Shown here in pieces: positions 9,098-18,000 of a stretch of DNA of 64,000 nt (its first letter is position 1; every line of letters starts with the position of its first letter). The position numbers and the translations under genes are program-made. Under the pieces are notes generated by a model. The model saw only the letters and a list, made by a program, of their open reading frames with translations, was not told where the DNA came from and searched no databases. Source of the DNA: Petrimonas mucosa (GTDB taxonomy: Bacteria > Bacteroidota > Bacteroidia > Bacteroidales > Dysgonomonadaceae); assembly GCF_900095795.1 (NCBI RefSeq), contig NZ_LT608328.1, positions 985,001-1,049,000 of the forward strand, written 5' to 3'.

Positions 9098-9842
9098 GGA
9101 ATTGCTTATTTTCGACATCACGGGCGAATACGGGCACTTCCGAAAGTACAACACCACGACCTCACCTCTCACCTACTCTGTTCCCACGCGTACGGCTATC
9201 GCGGGAATGCTGGGAGCTATCCTGGGAATGGAAAGAGAGACACGTGACGGTCGTTACGCTGAGGATATCGTACCGGTTCAGGAGTTTTTCTCGAAAGAGA
9301 AGTGCGGGGTGGCGGTACAGGTTATTAGTCCCGTGAAAAAAGAAAATATCGGGTTTAACTTGATTAACACGAAAACATCGTTCTACGACTTAACCCGGGC
9401 AGGACACACCCAAACAGAGTTTGAACTGGTAAAAGACCCCCATTACCGTATCTACCTGGCAATGGAAGACCAATCGAAATTCGAGGAACTTTCGGAACGG
9501 ATTGAAAACAAAAGACACCATTTCACTCCTTACTTGGGACTGGCTCAATTTACCGCGCAAGTCGATTTTGTTCAACGAGCAACGGGGCATATGGTCACGT
9601 CGAACGGCAATATGGTCGAGATTATCACGGCAGTGAATCTATCAAAGGTCGTGGGTAATCCACCCGTCGAATTTCAAAGGGAATTGTTCTACTCGGCCAA
9701 CAACATGCCTATCGCCATGAACCGGGAGCGGCAGGTACTGGAGTATTCCGAGGTACTTATAGAGAAAAGTGGGAAGCCTTTGCATGTTCGCGTGTCAGAA
9801 TATTTAACAGTTGAGGGAATTGGAAACATCCTATTCCTATAA
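9087..9842 (+). CDS. cas5: Cas5b, crRNA 5'-handle binding Cascade subunit
   Basis: A 251-residue Cas5h-type protein. The N-terminal RAMP-like motif is FDITGEYGHFRKYNTT followed by PTRTAIAGMLGAILG, the diagnostic Cas5 start. Cas5 caps the 5' repeat tag of the crRNA and bridges Cas7 to Cas8b. The start overlaps the end of cas7. A 42-bp gap separates it from cas3. Confidence 0.93.
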   Translation: MNYKELLIFDITGEYGHFRKYNTTTSPLTYSVPTRTAIAGMLGAILGMERETRDGRYAEDIVPVQEFFSKEKCGVAVQVISPVKKENIGFNLINTKTSFYDLTRAGHTQTEFELVKDPHYRIYLAMEDQSKFEELSERIENKRHHFTPYLGLAQFTAQVDFVQRATGHMVTSNGNMVEIITAVNLSKVVGNPPVEFQRELFYSANNMPIAMNRERQVLEYSEVLIEKSGKPLHVRVSEYLTVEGIGNILFL

Positions 9843-9884
9843 CTCCCGACACGATCCGCGCACAACGAAAAACGACGAGCAAAA

Positions 9885-12359
9885 ATGGAAGAATTGATAT
9901 CGCACAAGAAAAGCTTGCAGCTGCAGAACAAAGAGTTGTTGTCGTCCAACATTGAGGTACTGTCCCACGGTGAAAAGCTGTTAGTCAATCACTTATCGGA
10001 AGTGGCATCAATAGCTAAAGCAACCATGGAAGGAAAAGGGTACCGGTTCGTTGTGAAGGAAAACGAAATAACGAACCGGCAACTCGCTGACTTGGTGTGG
10101 ATATCCGCCATCTCTCACGATATCGCGAAAGCCACAAGCTATTTTCAGGAATATATCCGCAACCCGGAAAGTGAACATACTAACTTGAAGAATCACTCGT
10201 TGCTGTCATCGGTTTTTGCCTACTTTGCCGCACGTCGTTATTGCGAGCAACAGTTCAAGGACGAAATTCTACCGGAGTTACTTCCCGTATTAATACTAAT
10301 CGCCGTGAAACGGCATCATGGCAATATCCAGAACCTTCAGAAAGAGGTGCTATTTTCTAACGAGGAGATTGAATACCTTTCGGTACAGGTTGAAAGCATT
10401 CACGAGGCATCGGTTGAATCAATCCTTTCGAGCTTGTTTAGTCAAGGCCCCATCAAGGTTACATGGGGAGATTTCTTAGTGTTTTGGAAATCAGCCGTTT
10501 TTCAGCAACAGCTGAAGGATTTTCGTTTCGATTTCAAATTTAATTACCCGAAACTTGACGAAAAGACACGGGTGGAACTATATAACCTGTTTCAGGTAAT
10601 CTATTCCGCGTTAATGTACTCCGATAAAAACGACGTCATCCTGCAAGATGTCAAGACAGCAAGCAAAACAACTGATATCGGAGGGTGTTTGAACCGGTAC
10701 AGGGAAGAAAATGGATTTAATATTCCGGGTTCCGAAATCAACCGGTTTAAAAATGAAGCTTATTTTACCACGTTGCAGCATTTGGAAAAGGTTTTTACAC
10801 CGGGGCGGCACCTCTATTCTATCACGTTACCCACGGGGTTGGGGAAAACCTTGACTGCATTTTCCGTCGCCGGTAGGATGAGGTCACTGGCAGGAAATAG
10901 CGACGCGAAAATAGTTATCGTAATCCCCTACACGTCAATAATTGACCAAAATTTTGAAGTGTATCGAGAAGTACTGGCTACCGATTCGAGCGAGGTTTTA
11001 TTAAAGCATCACCACTTGAGTGAACCCAAGTACAAGGACGGTTCCGAGAAGGTGTATAACGAAAACCAGAGCCAGTTTCTGATTGAAACCTGGCAATCGG
11101 AAACCATAGTGACCACGTTCGTGCAATTCCTGGAAACGATTCTCTCGATGGACAAAACAAAGTTGATGAAACTGGTCAACCTGAGGAACGCCGTTGTCCT
11201 TCTTGATGAGATACAAACCATCCCTTATGAACTGTGGGAAACAGTGAGGAAGGTATTTCTATCACTCGGTGAAACACTCAATATCTATTTCGTCCTAATA
11301 TCGGCGACGCAACCACTTATCTTTACCCCAGGGAAGGATATCGTGGAACTGGTGCCGGATTACAGAAAATACTTTGGAATGTTTAATCGTACACGGTTGC
11401 ATTATCACAACGAGAAGATTGCTTTCGAGACGTTTATTAATATAATCTCGGATTATACCCGTGACGAATCAAAAAAAGATGTATTGGTAATCTTGAATAC
11501 CAAAAAAGCCGCCAAGCACTGCTTTGAAGAATTAATTGTACAGGGAGAGGAAGACACGGACAATACCGAATACTACTTCCTATCAACGCTCGTTACACCG
11601 TACGAACGAAAAGAGATTATTCGAAAAATCAAAGCGAAAAGCAATAAACGCAAGATAATCGTTTCTACTCAATTAATAGAGGCCGGAGTAGACATTTCAG
11701 TGGATACTATTTTCAGACAGCTTTCACCAATTGATTCTATTATCCAATCCGCGGGACGCGCCAACCGGTACAGCGAAAAAGAGCACGTCGCCGACATTTT
11801 TCTCTACGATATTAACGACGAGCACGGAAGAGCAACAACTCGAATCTATGGCTCCGACTTAATGTTAAAAACAAGGAACACGTTAACAGGAATTGACGTG
11901 GTAGAGGAAAGAGAGTACCTGGAAATTATTGACCGATATTACAAGGAGGTACGAAAACAATCGGACGAAACTTCTTCGGATTTACTTGACGCCATAGGAA
12001 CCCTACGATTTATGGAAATAGACCTGAAACTCATTGAAGAACGAGAAACCGAATCGGTCTTTATTCAATTAAATGAAGAAGCAAAAGATATTTGGGAAAG
12101 TTACGTGGCTCTTTACGAGGAGGACATGAAACCGTGGGAACGAAAAGCCAAGTTCGCTTCGTTCAAGTCCCTATTTTATGATTACGTAATCAACGTGCCT
12201 ATTCCATACGGCGAATCGAAAATTAATTTCGATTCCGAACAAATACACGGGTTCTATTTATCCAAGTTAGAACAACCCTCCACATTTTACTCCTATTCAT
12301 CAAAAGATACAAGGGTAAACACCGGGTATAATACAGATAAAACAGCCATTTTATTTTAA
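9885..12359 (+). CDS. cas3: Cas3, fused HD nuclease and helicase
   Basis: An 824-residue single-chain Cas3. The N-terminal HD nuclease has H36, the H78-D79 pair (AISHDIAKA), H104 and H144/H145 (KRHHGNI). The superfamily-2 helicase follows with Walker A TGLGKT at 317-322, the DEIQ box at 441-444, a SATQP motif III and a QSAGRANRY motif VI. It is recruited by target-bound Cascade to nick, unwind and degrade invader DNA. All key residues are present, so it should be active. The next gene begins 7 bp after its stop. Confidence 0.95.
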   Translation: MEELISHKKSLQLQNKELLSSNIEVLSHGEKLLVNHLSEVASIAKATMEGKGYRFVVKENEITNRQLADLVWISAISHDIAKATSYFQEYIRNPESEHTNLKNHSLLSSVFAYFAARRYCEQQFKDEILPELLPVLILIAVKRHHGNIQNLQKEVLFSNEEIEYLSVQVESIHEASVESILSSLFSQGPIKVTWGDFLVFWKSAVFQQQLKDFRFDFKFNYPKLDEKTRVELYNLFQVIYSALMYSDKNDVILQDVKTASKTTDIGGCLNRYREENGFNIPGSEINRFKNEAYFTTLQHLEKVFTPGRHLYSITLPTGLGKTLTAFSVAGRMRSLAGNSDAKIVIVIPYTSIIDQNFEVYREVLATDSSEVLLKHHHLSEPKYKDGSEKVYNENQSQFLIETWQSETIVTTFVQFLETILSMDKTKLMKLVNLRNAVVLLDEIQTIPYELWETVRKVFLSLGETLNIYFVLISATQPLIFTPGKDIVELVPDYRKYFGMFNRTRLHYHNEKIAFETFINIISDYTRDESKKDVLVILNTKKAAKHCFEELIVQGEEDTDNTEYYFLSTLVTPYERKEIIRKIKAKSNKRKIIVSTQLIEAGVDISVDTIFRQLSPIDSIIQSAGRANRYSEKEHVADIFLYDINDEHGRATTRIYGSDLMLKTRNTLTGIDVVEEREYLEIIDRYYKEVRKQSDETSSDLLDAIGTLRFMEIDLKLIEERETESVFIQLNEEAKDIWESYVALYEEDMKPWERKAKFASFKSLFYDYVINVPIPYGESKINFDSEQIHGFYLSKLEQPSTFYSYSSKDTRVNTGYNTDKTAILF

Positions 12360-12366
12360 TAGAGTC

Positions 12367-13026
12367 ATGCAAATCACTCAAACAATTATCCATTTTCCCG
12401 ATATCCGATTAAAGACACGGGATGCACAGAAGCTGCGAGGGTACTTTGGCAACTTGTTTAAAGAACACTCTCCGCTACTACATAATCATTACCAAGATGG
12501 GACTACACGTTTTGCTTACCCGTTGGTTCAATACAAGGTAATCAAAAACGTGCCCATGCTCGTAGGCCTCGAGGAGGGTGCCGATCTGTTGATTTCGCTA
12601 TTCTTGAAAATTCGTGAGCTGGATATCGAGGGAGAATACTATCCCGTTTCCGCGAAAAATATTCACCAGACACGGTGCGAGCTCGCAGTCAATCAGCAGT
12701 TATATGACTACTCGTTTGAAACCCTCTGGATGGCGTTAAATCAAGATAATTTCAGGAAATACGTGCATCTTGACGAGGAGCAAAAAAAGGAGTTCCTGAA
12801 TCGTCAGGTACAAAACAATATACTAAGTTTCTACAAAGGTGTTTCTTTCCGGGTAGATGAGCGTATAATGAGCACCGCACGGTTGGAGGAGAAACAAACA
12901 ACATTTAAAGATCAACAGATGTTGGTATTTTCAGGAACGTTTACCACGAATGCTTACCTACCTGAACATGTAGGGATAGGGAAGGCAGTGAGCCGTGGAT
13001 TTGGAGCCGTTAGTCTGGTAAAATAA
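12367..13026 (+). CDS. cas6: Cas6b, pre-crRNA endoribonuclease
   Basis: A 219-residue protein of the Cas6b type seen in Bacteroidota. It starts with a ferredoxin-like domain (DIRLKTRDAQKLRGYFGN, HSPLLHNH) and ends in the glycine-rich loop GIGKAVSRGFGAVSLV typical of Cas6 RNA binding. It would cut within each repeat, leaving an 8-nt 5' tag expected to be ATTGAAAC. A catalytic histidine cannot be fixed from sequence alone; H39 and H41 in HSPLLHNH are candidates. The gene sits between cas3 and cas1 rather than at the front of the operon. Confidence 0.85.
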   Translation: MQITQTIIHFPDIRLKTRDAQKLRGYFGNLFKEHSPLLHNHYQDGTTRFAYPLVQYKVIKNVPMLVGLEEGADLLISLFLKIRELDIEGEYYPVSAKNIHQTRCELAVNQQLYDYSFETLWMALNQDNFRKYVHLDEEQKKEFLNRQVQNNILSFYKGVSFRVDERIMSTARLEEKQTTFKDQQMLVFSGTFTTNAYLPEHVGIGKAVSRGFGAVSLVK

Positions 13027-13036
13027 ATTCTATGAC

Positions 13037-14026
13037 ATGCAATTAATCATTAACACGTATGGCACGTATGTTCATGTGAAAGATGAACTATTTGAAGTGT
13101 CACTAACGAAGGATGGTGAAAAACAAAAACATCACTTCGCGAGCCAAAAGGTAACATCAATACTGATGAGCAAAGGGGCGGCTCTCAGTACCGATGCTAT
13201 AATACTGGCCATGAAAAACAATATCGACATCATCGTTTTCGAATACGATGGAATGCCTATCGGTCGCTTTTGGCATAGCAAGCCGGGGAGCACGTCTAAA
13301 ATCAGGAAACAACAGTTAGAGTCCAGTTTGAACGAAACGGGCGTTTACTGGATAAAAAGCTGGTTGGCTAAAAAATTAGAAAACCAGATTGAGTTCTTGA
13401 AGCGACTAAAAAGCCATAGGCCTGCCTCTGCAGAACAGATACAGGAAAAAATCGACCTTATTAATGGCATCAAAATAAAAATCAATGAGCTAAATGGCTC
13501 CAAAATTGACAACATAGATGCAAGCCTCCGAGGATTAGAGGGAACATCCGGTCGTGTATATTTCAAGGTTTTAAGTTCCCTATTAACCGAGCGATATCGA
13601 TTTGAAGGGCGCAATTTTCGCCCGGCAAAGGATCCTTTCAACGCTTTTCTCAATTACGCTTATGGAGTTTTATACAGCCGTGTAGAGAAAGTGCTAGTAA
13701 TTGCCGGACTTGACCCATACGTCGGGTTCATGCATAGAGATGATTACAACATGAAAAGCATGGTATTCGATTTCATCGAGCCTTACAGGGTTTATGCAGA
13801 AGAAGTTGTTTTTAAACTCTTTTCAGCGAAAAAAATCAATGACGCCCACACGAATAAAATAACGAATGGTTATAGTTTGAACGCGGAGGGCAAAAATTTA
13901 TTGATGCAAGCCTTGTTGCGCTTTTTGGAGGAGGGCAAGATTCGTTACAATGGTAGGAATCAAACAAGGGCTAATGCCATGCAGATGGACGCTCACCAGT
14001 TTGCGAACCAATTAATAAAATCATGA
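13037..14026 (+). CDS. cas1: Cas1 integrase
   Basis: A 329-residue Cas1 of the I-B type. The metal-binding residues are E168 (LRGLEGTSGRVYF), H233 (DPYVGFMHRDDY) and E248 in SMVFDFIEPYR. With Cas2 it inserts new spacers at the leader end of the array. The stop overlaps the cas2 start by 4 bp (ATGA), a coupled arrangement. Nothing in the sequence suggests loss of activity. Confidence 0.95.
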   Translation: MQLIINTYGTYVHVKDELFEVSLTKDGEKQKHHFASQKVTSILMSKGAALSTDAIILAMKNNIDIIVFEYDGMPIGRFWHSKPGSTSKIRKQQLESSLNETGVYWIKSWLAKKLENQIEFLKRLKSHRPASAEQIQEKIDLINGIKIKINELNGSKIDNIDASLRGLEGTSGRVYFKVLSSLLTERYRFEGRNFRPAKDPFNAFLNYAYGVLYSRVEKVLVIAGLDPYVGFMHRDDYNMKSMVFDFIEPYRVYAEEVVFKLFSAKKINDAHTNKITNGYSLNAEGKNLLMQALLRFLEEGKIRYNGRNQTRANAMQMDAHQFANQLIKS

Positions 14027-14313
14027 TTTGCTGGGTTATATACGATATCAAAAAGGACAAGCCGCGCACTAAGATATCCAAAATATGCAAGAGGGCGGGG
14101 CTGTACCGGGTACAAAAATCGGTATTTTTAGGAAGCCTGGACGAGAACGAAAAAGACACCCTCGAATTGTCCGTGAGTGAGCTAATAAATGAGGAGACCG
14201 ACTCTATTTATATCTTCCCGATGAGTAAGAACGAGCTTCGTCAAACTGTTTTGCTCGGCCAGGCTTTTGATAAAAAATTAGTAACTGACGACGTAAAAGC
14301 CTTGTTTTTCTGA
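14023..14313 (+). CDS. cas2: Cas2, structural partner of Cas1
   Basis: A 96-residue ferredoxin-fold protein with the family start CWVIYDIKKDKPRTKISKI, whose aspartate lies on the first beta strand, followed by GLYRVQKSVFLG. It bridges two Cas1 dimers during spacer integration. It overlaps cas1 by 4 bp and cas4 by 1 bp (TGATG). Confidence 0.95.
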   Translation: MICWVIYDIKKDKPRTKISKICKRAGLYRVQKSVFLGSLDENEKDTLELSVSELINEETDSIYIFPMSKNELRQTVLLGQAFDKKLVTDDVKALFF

Positions 14314-14885
14314 TGTCAATAACACCATCACATATTATAGAATACCTCTACTGTCCCCGGTTCATCTATTACGAACACGTGCTTCGTATCCCACAATTTG
14401 AAGACCGGCATTACAAAGTGGAGAAGGGACGGAATCTGCACGACATGAAATTGGAGCGAAACAAGGATTATTTACGTAAAAGAGTTGGGGCGATAGATAA
14501 ACACATAGACCAGTATTTAACGAATGAGTTGCTCAGGGGCGTTATTGATGAAGTTTTAGTGTTAAATGATGGGACAATGGCTCCTCTTGACTATAAATTT
14601 GCTAAATTTGAAGAACGGATTTACAATACATACCGGACCCAATTAGAATGCTATGCGGTATTGATCGAAGACAATTTTCAACGACGTGTCGATAAAGGCT
14701 TTTTGGTTTATACACGCTCTACCAACAAACTCGTCGAGGTAGCTATAGGCGAAGGTGCAAAACAAGAGGTACGAAATACTTGTGAAAAAGTGAACGAGAT
14801 TATTTTCAATAATTTCTACCCGAAGGCAACGAAGTATAAAAAACGGTGTATTGGGTGTACGTATAGAAACATATGCATTAAATAG
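14313..14885 (+). CDS. cas4: Cas4 exonuclease with an iron-sulfur cluster
   Basis: A 190-residue RecB-like nuclease. Visible features are C14 in IEYLYCPRF, H43 in GRNLHDMK, the GVIDEVL and APLDYKFAK metal-binding segments, the QLECYAV motif and the C-terminal cysteines C179, C182 and C188. The four cysteines would hold a 4Fe-4S cluster. Cas4 trims prespacers and selects those next to a proper PAM. It is the last gene of the operon, next to the leader; in many I-B operons it precedes cas1. Confidence 0.93.
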   Translation: MSITPSHIIEYLYCPRFIYYEHVLRIPQFEDRHYKVEKGRNLHDMKLERNKDYLRKRVGAIDKHIDQYLTNELLRGVIDEVLVLNDGTMAPLDYKFAKFEERIYNTYRTQLECYAVLIEDNFQRRVDKGFLVYTRSTNKLVEVAIGEGAKQEVRNTCEKVNEIIFNNFYPKATKYKKRCIGCTYRNICIK

Positions 14886-15077
14886 TGTTCCGGGTACAAG
14901 TTTATTTTAATGTATCAAAAAACATGATGTACTTAACTAAAAGTAAAATAATTACATCTTCGGAAATTCTCGAAAAACCCATATTTCTTGCGTTCATTGA
15001 CATATTGAAATTTGAAAATGACAATCCAAGAAAGGAGCATATTTTACTGAATATCAAAACTATATAAAAACACACGA
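14886..15077 (+). promoter_or_regulatory. CRISPR leader
   Basis: 192 AT-rich bases between the cas4 stop and the first repeat. By position next to cas genes and by the repeat orientation (units end in ATTGAAAC, the usual I-B crRNA tag), this is the leader, holding the array promoter and the acquisition site. A 60-codon frame overlapping it has no recognisable features and is not called as a gene. No defined promoter box stands out. Confidence 0.75.
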
Positions 15078-18000
15078 CTTCCAGCGGTACATCCACTACA
15101 ATAAGGATTGAAACTCTGCTTATCTTTTTGTTCTAAAACTAATCTTACAACTTCCAGCGGTACATCCACTACAATAAGGATTGAAACGCAGGATATCCTA
15201 AATGGATTCAGGATATTGCGTACTTCCAGCGGTACATCCACTACAATAAGGATTGAAACCTCAATCAAGGCGAGGCAGAGGATCGCACTGACAGGACTTC
15301 CAGCGGTACATCCACTACAATAAGGATTGAAACAACAATAAACATGAGGAGTATTATGGAAACAAAAAACTTCCAGCGGTACATCCACTACAATAAGGAT
15401 TGAAACTTTAACTTATATTCATAAACTATGCAGCCCTTACGACTTCCAGCGGTACATCCACTACAATAAGGATTGAAACCATCTAAATCTTCACTTTCAC
15501 ACTCTGACACTATTTCTTCCAGCGGTACATCCACTACAATAAGGATTGAAACTTAAATCCTACGGCAAGCAATCCTATAATCGTGACGCTTCCAGCGGTA
15601 CATCCACTACAATAAGGATTGAAACTGTTCCTCGTTCGCACGTTCGGCGTGGATGTGGCTCTTCCAGCGGTACATCCACTACAATAAGGATTGAAACAAG
15701 ATTCGTGTTCCATGTTTTGTTTTTTTGTTAAGTCTTCCAGCGGTACATCCACTACAATAAGGATTGAAACCTAACGTAGTCGGATCGACCGAGAAACCGT
15801 AGTCCTCTTCCAGCGGTACATCCACTACAATAAGGATTGAAACATCATTACTATAGTGAAACTCTTCCAAATGGAAGATCTTCCAGCGGTACATCCACTA
15901 CAATAAGGATTGAAACGCAAATAAAGAACAAGCAAGCAAATGGACATGGCAACTTCCAGCGGTACATCCACTACAATAAGGATTGAAACAAGCAACCGGA
16001 TATGGAGCTCAAAGGCGACAAATGGCTTCCAGCGGTACATCCACTACAATAAGGATTGAAACTTAGCTTCGACTTGCATATCTGTGAGCTTTTGTTCTTC
16101 CAGCGGTACATCCACTACAATAAGGATTGAAACATATACCACCGCCCAGTTGATTTAGTGATGGAAATCTTCCAGCGGTACATCCACTACAATAAGGATT
16201 GAAACTTAAATACTAATAGATTAAACGAAAATACTAATTTCTTCCAGCGGTACATCCACTACAATAAGGATTGAAACTCCTGACCGAAGATCAGTTGGAG
16301 TTTTTCAGGATGACTTCCAGCGGTACATCCACTACAATAAGGATTGAAACAAAAAGGGAACCACGATATCAGGCGGGAGCAGTACACTTCCAGCGGTACA
16401 TCCACTACAATAAGGATTGAAACACAACAAGAAAACCGTTGACGCCTTTCCTCCGCTGGCTTCCAGCGGTACATCCACTACAATAAGGATTGAAACACAA
16501 CGAATTCGACCGTTTCGGGTGCATCAATCAGCTTCCAGCGGTACATCCACTACAATAAGGATTGAAACACAAGTCAAGTAATTGATGCGGAAATATTAAC
16601 TGTACTTCCAGCGGTACATCCACTACAATAAGGATTGAAACTGTAATCCGTATCGTTCAGCTGTTCGGCGTCGAGCTCCTTCCAGCGGTACATCCACTAC
16701 AATAAGGATTGAAACCAAAGACGATTTCTCCTTCTCCTGGCCTTCCGTAACTCTTCCAGCGGTACATCCACTACAATAAGGATTGAAACTCTCAACGGCG
16801 GCCCGGTATGTGTCGCCGTATAGCTCTTCCAGCGGTACATCCACTACAATAAGGATTGAAACCGCGGTTGCGGATGGTGGTCTCGAATTTCCTGTTTACT
16901 TCCAGCGGTACATCCACTACAATAAGGATTGAAACATTGATGCGAAGCTACCATTGTAGTGCCTGAGCCGACTTCCAGCGGTACATCCACTACAATAAGG
17001 ATTGAAACATTAGTTGATAAACATATAGCGCACCGCACAAAATCTTCCAGCGGTACATCCACTACAATAAGGATTGAAACAAAGGTGTTTCGGCACTTGG
17101 ATACGGTGATAGTGGCCTTCCAGCGGTACATCCACTACAATAAGGATTGAAACTCAAAAGTTTCGCACATTATCTTCTTCCAATAATCACTTCCAGCGGT
17201 ACATCCACTACAATAAGGATTGAAACCTGGTAAATCATCGTTGTATAGCTCAAGCCATTTAACTTCCAGCGGTACATCCACTACAATAAGGATTGAAACT
17301 CGTGAACTCTTTCCTCTGCTCCTCCGTCCAATCATCTTCCAGCGGTACATCCACTACAATAAGGATTGAAACGCTCTCGAACAAGTGCAATAAAACTGTT
17401 CGCTTCGCCTTCCAGCGGTACATCCACTACAATAAGGATTGAAACCGAATATTTACAAGAAAGACGGGATAAAAATAACTGCTTCCAGCGGTACATCCAC
17501 TACAATAAGGATTGAAACCCTAATGCTGTTGATTCGCAGAATGCTTTGTATGACTTCCAGCGGTACATCCACTACAATAAGGATTGAAACTCAGATATGG
17601 CTGGATTTCTGCATCAACGCGGAGCCTTCCAGCGGTACATCCACTACAATAAGGATTGAAACTTATCAGATGATTCTTTGTTCGCCACAATTACATTCTT
17701 CCAGCGGTACATCCACTACAATAAGGATTGAAACATCGGAATCATATTATGAAAACGAGAGTATGCACGCTTCCAGCGGTACATCCACTACAATAAGGAT
17801 TGAAACCTTTCTCGATCAGCCTCAACACGCTCGACATGGAGCTTCCAGCGGTACATCCACTACAATAAGGATTGAAACATAACTGGCTCAATTCTGAAAC
17901 TATTGAGGGTGACAACTTCCAGCGGTACATCCACTACAATAAGGATTGAAACTACATGCAGATATTGATGCATCAAAAGCCGCATGCCTTCCAGCGGTAC

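Noticed and set aside
13037-14885. Second CRISPR type or anti-CRISPR/toxin gene hidden between the adaptation genes
   Set aside because: The genes overlap or nearly touch and leave no room for another coding region.
14885-15067. A 60-codon frame between cas4 and the first repeat
   Set aside because: No homology or domain features; it covers the leader, whose AT-rich composition easily leaves short open frames.
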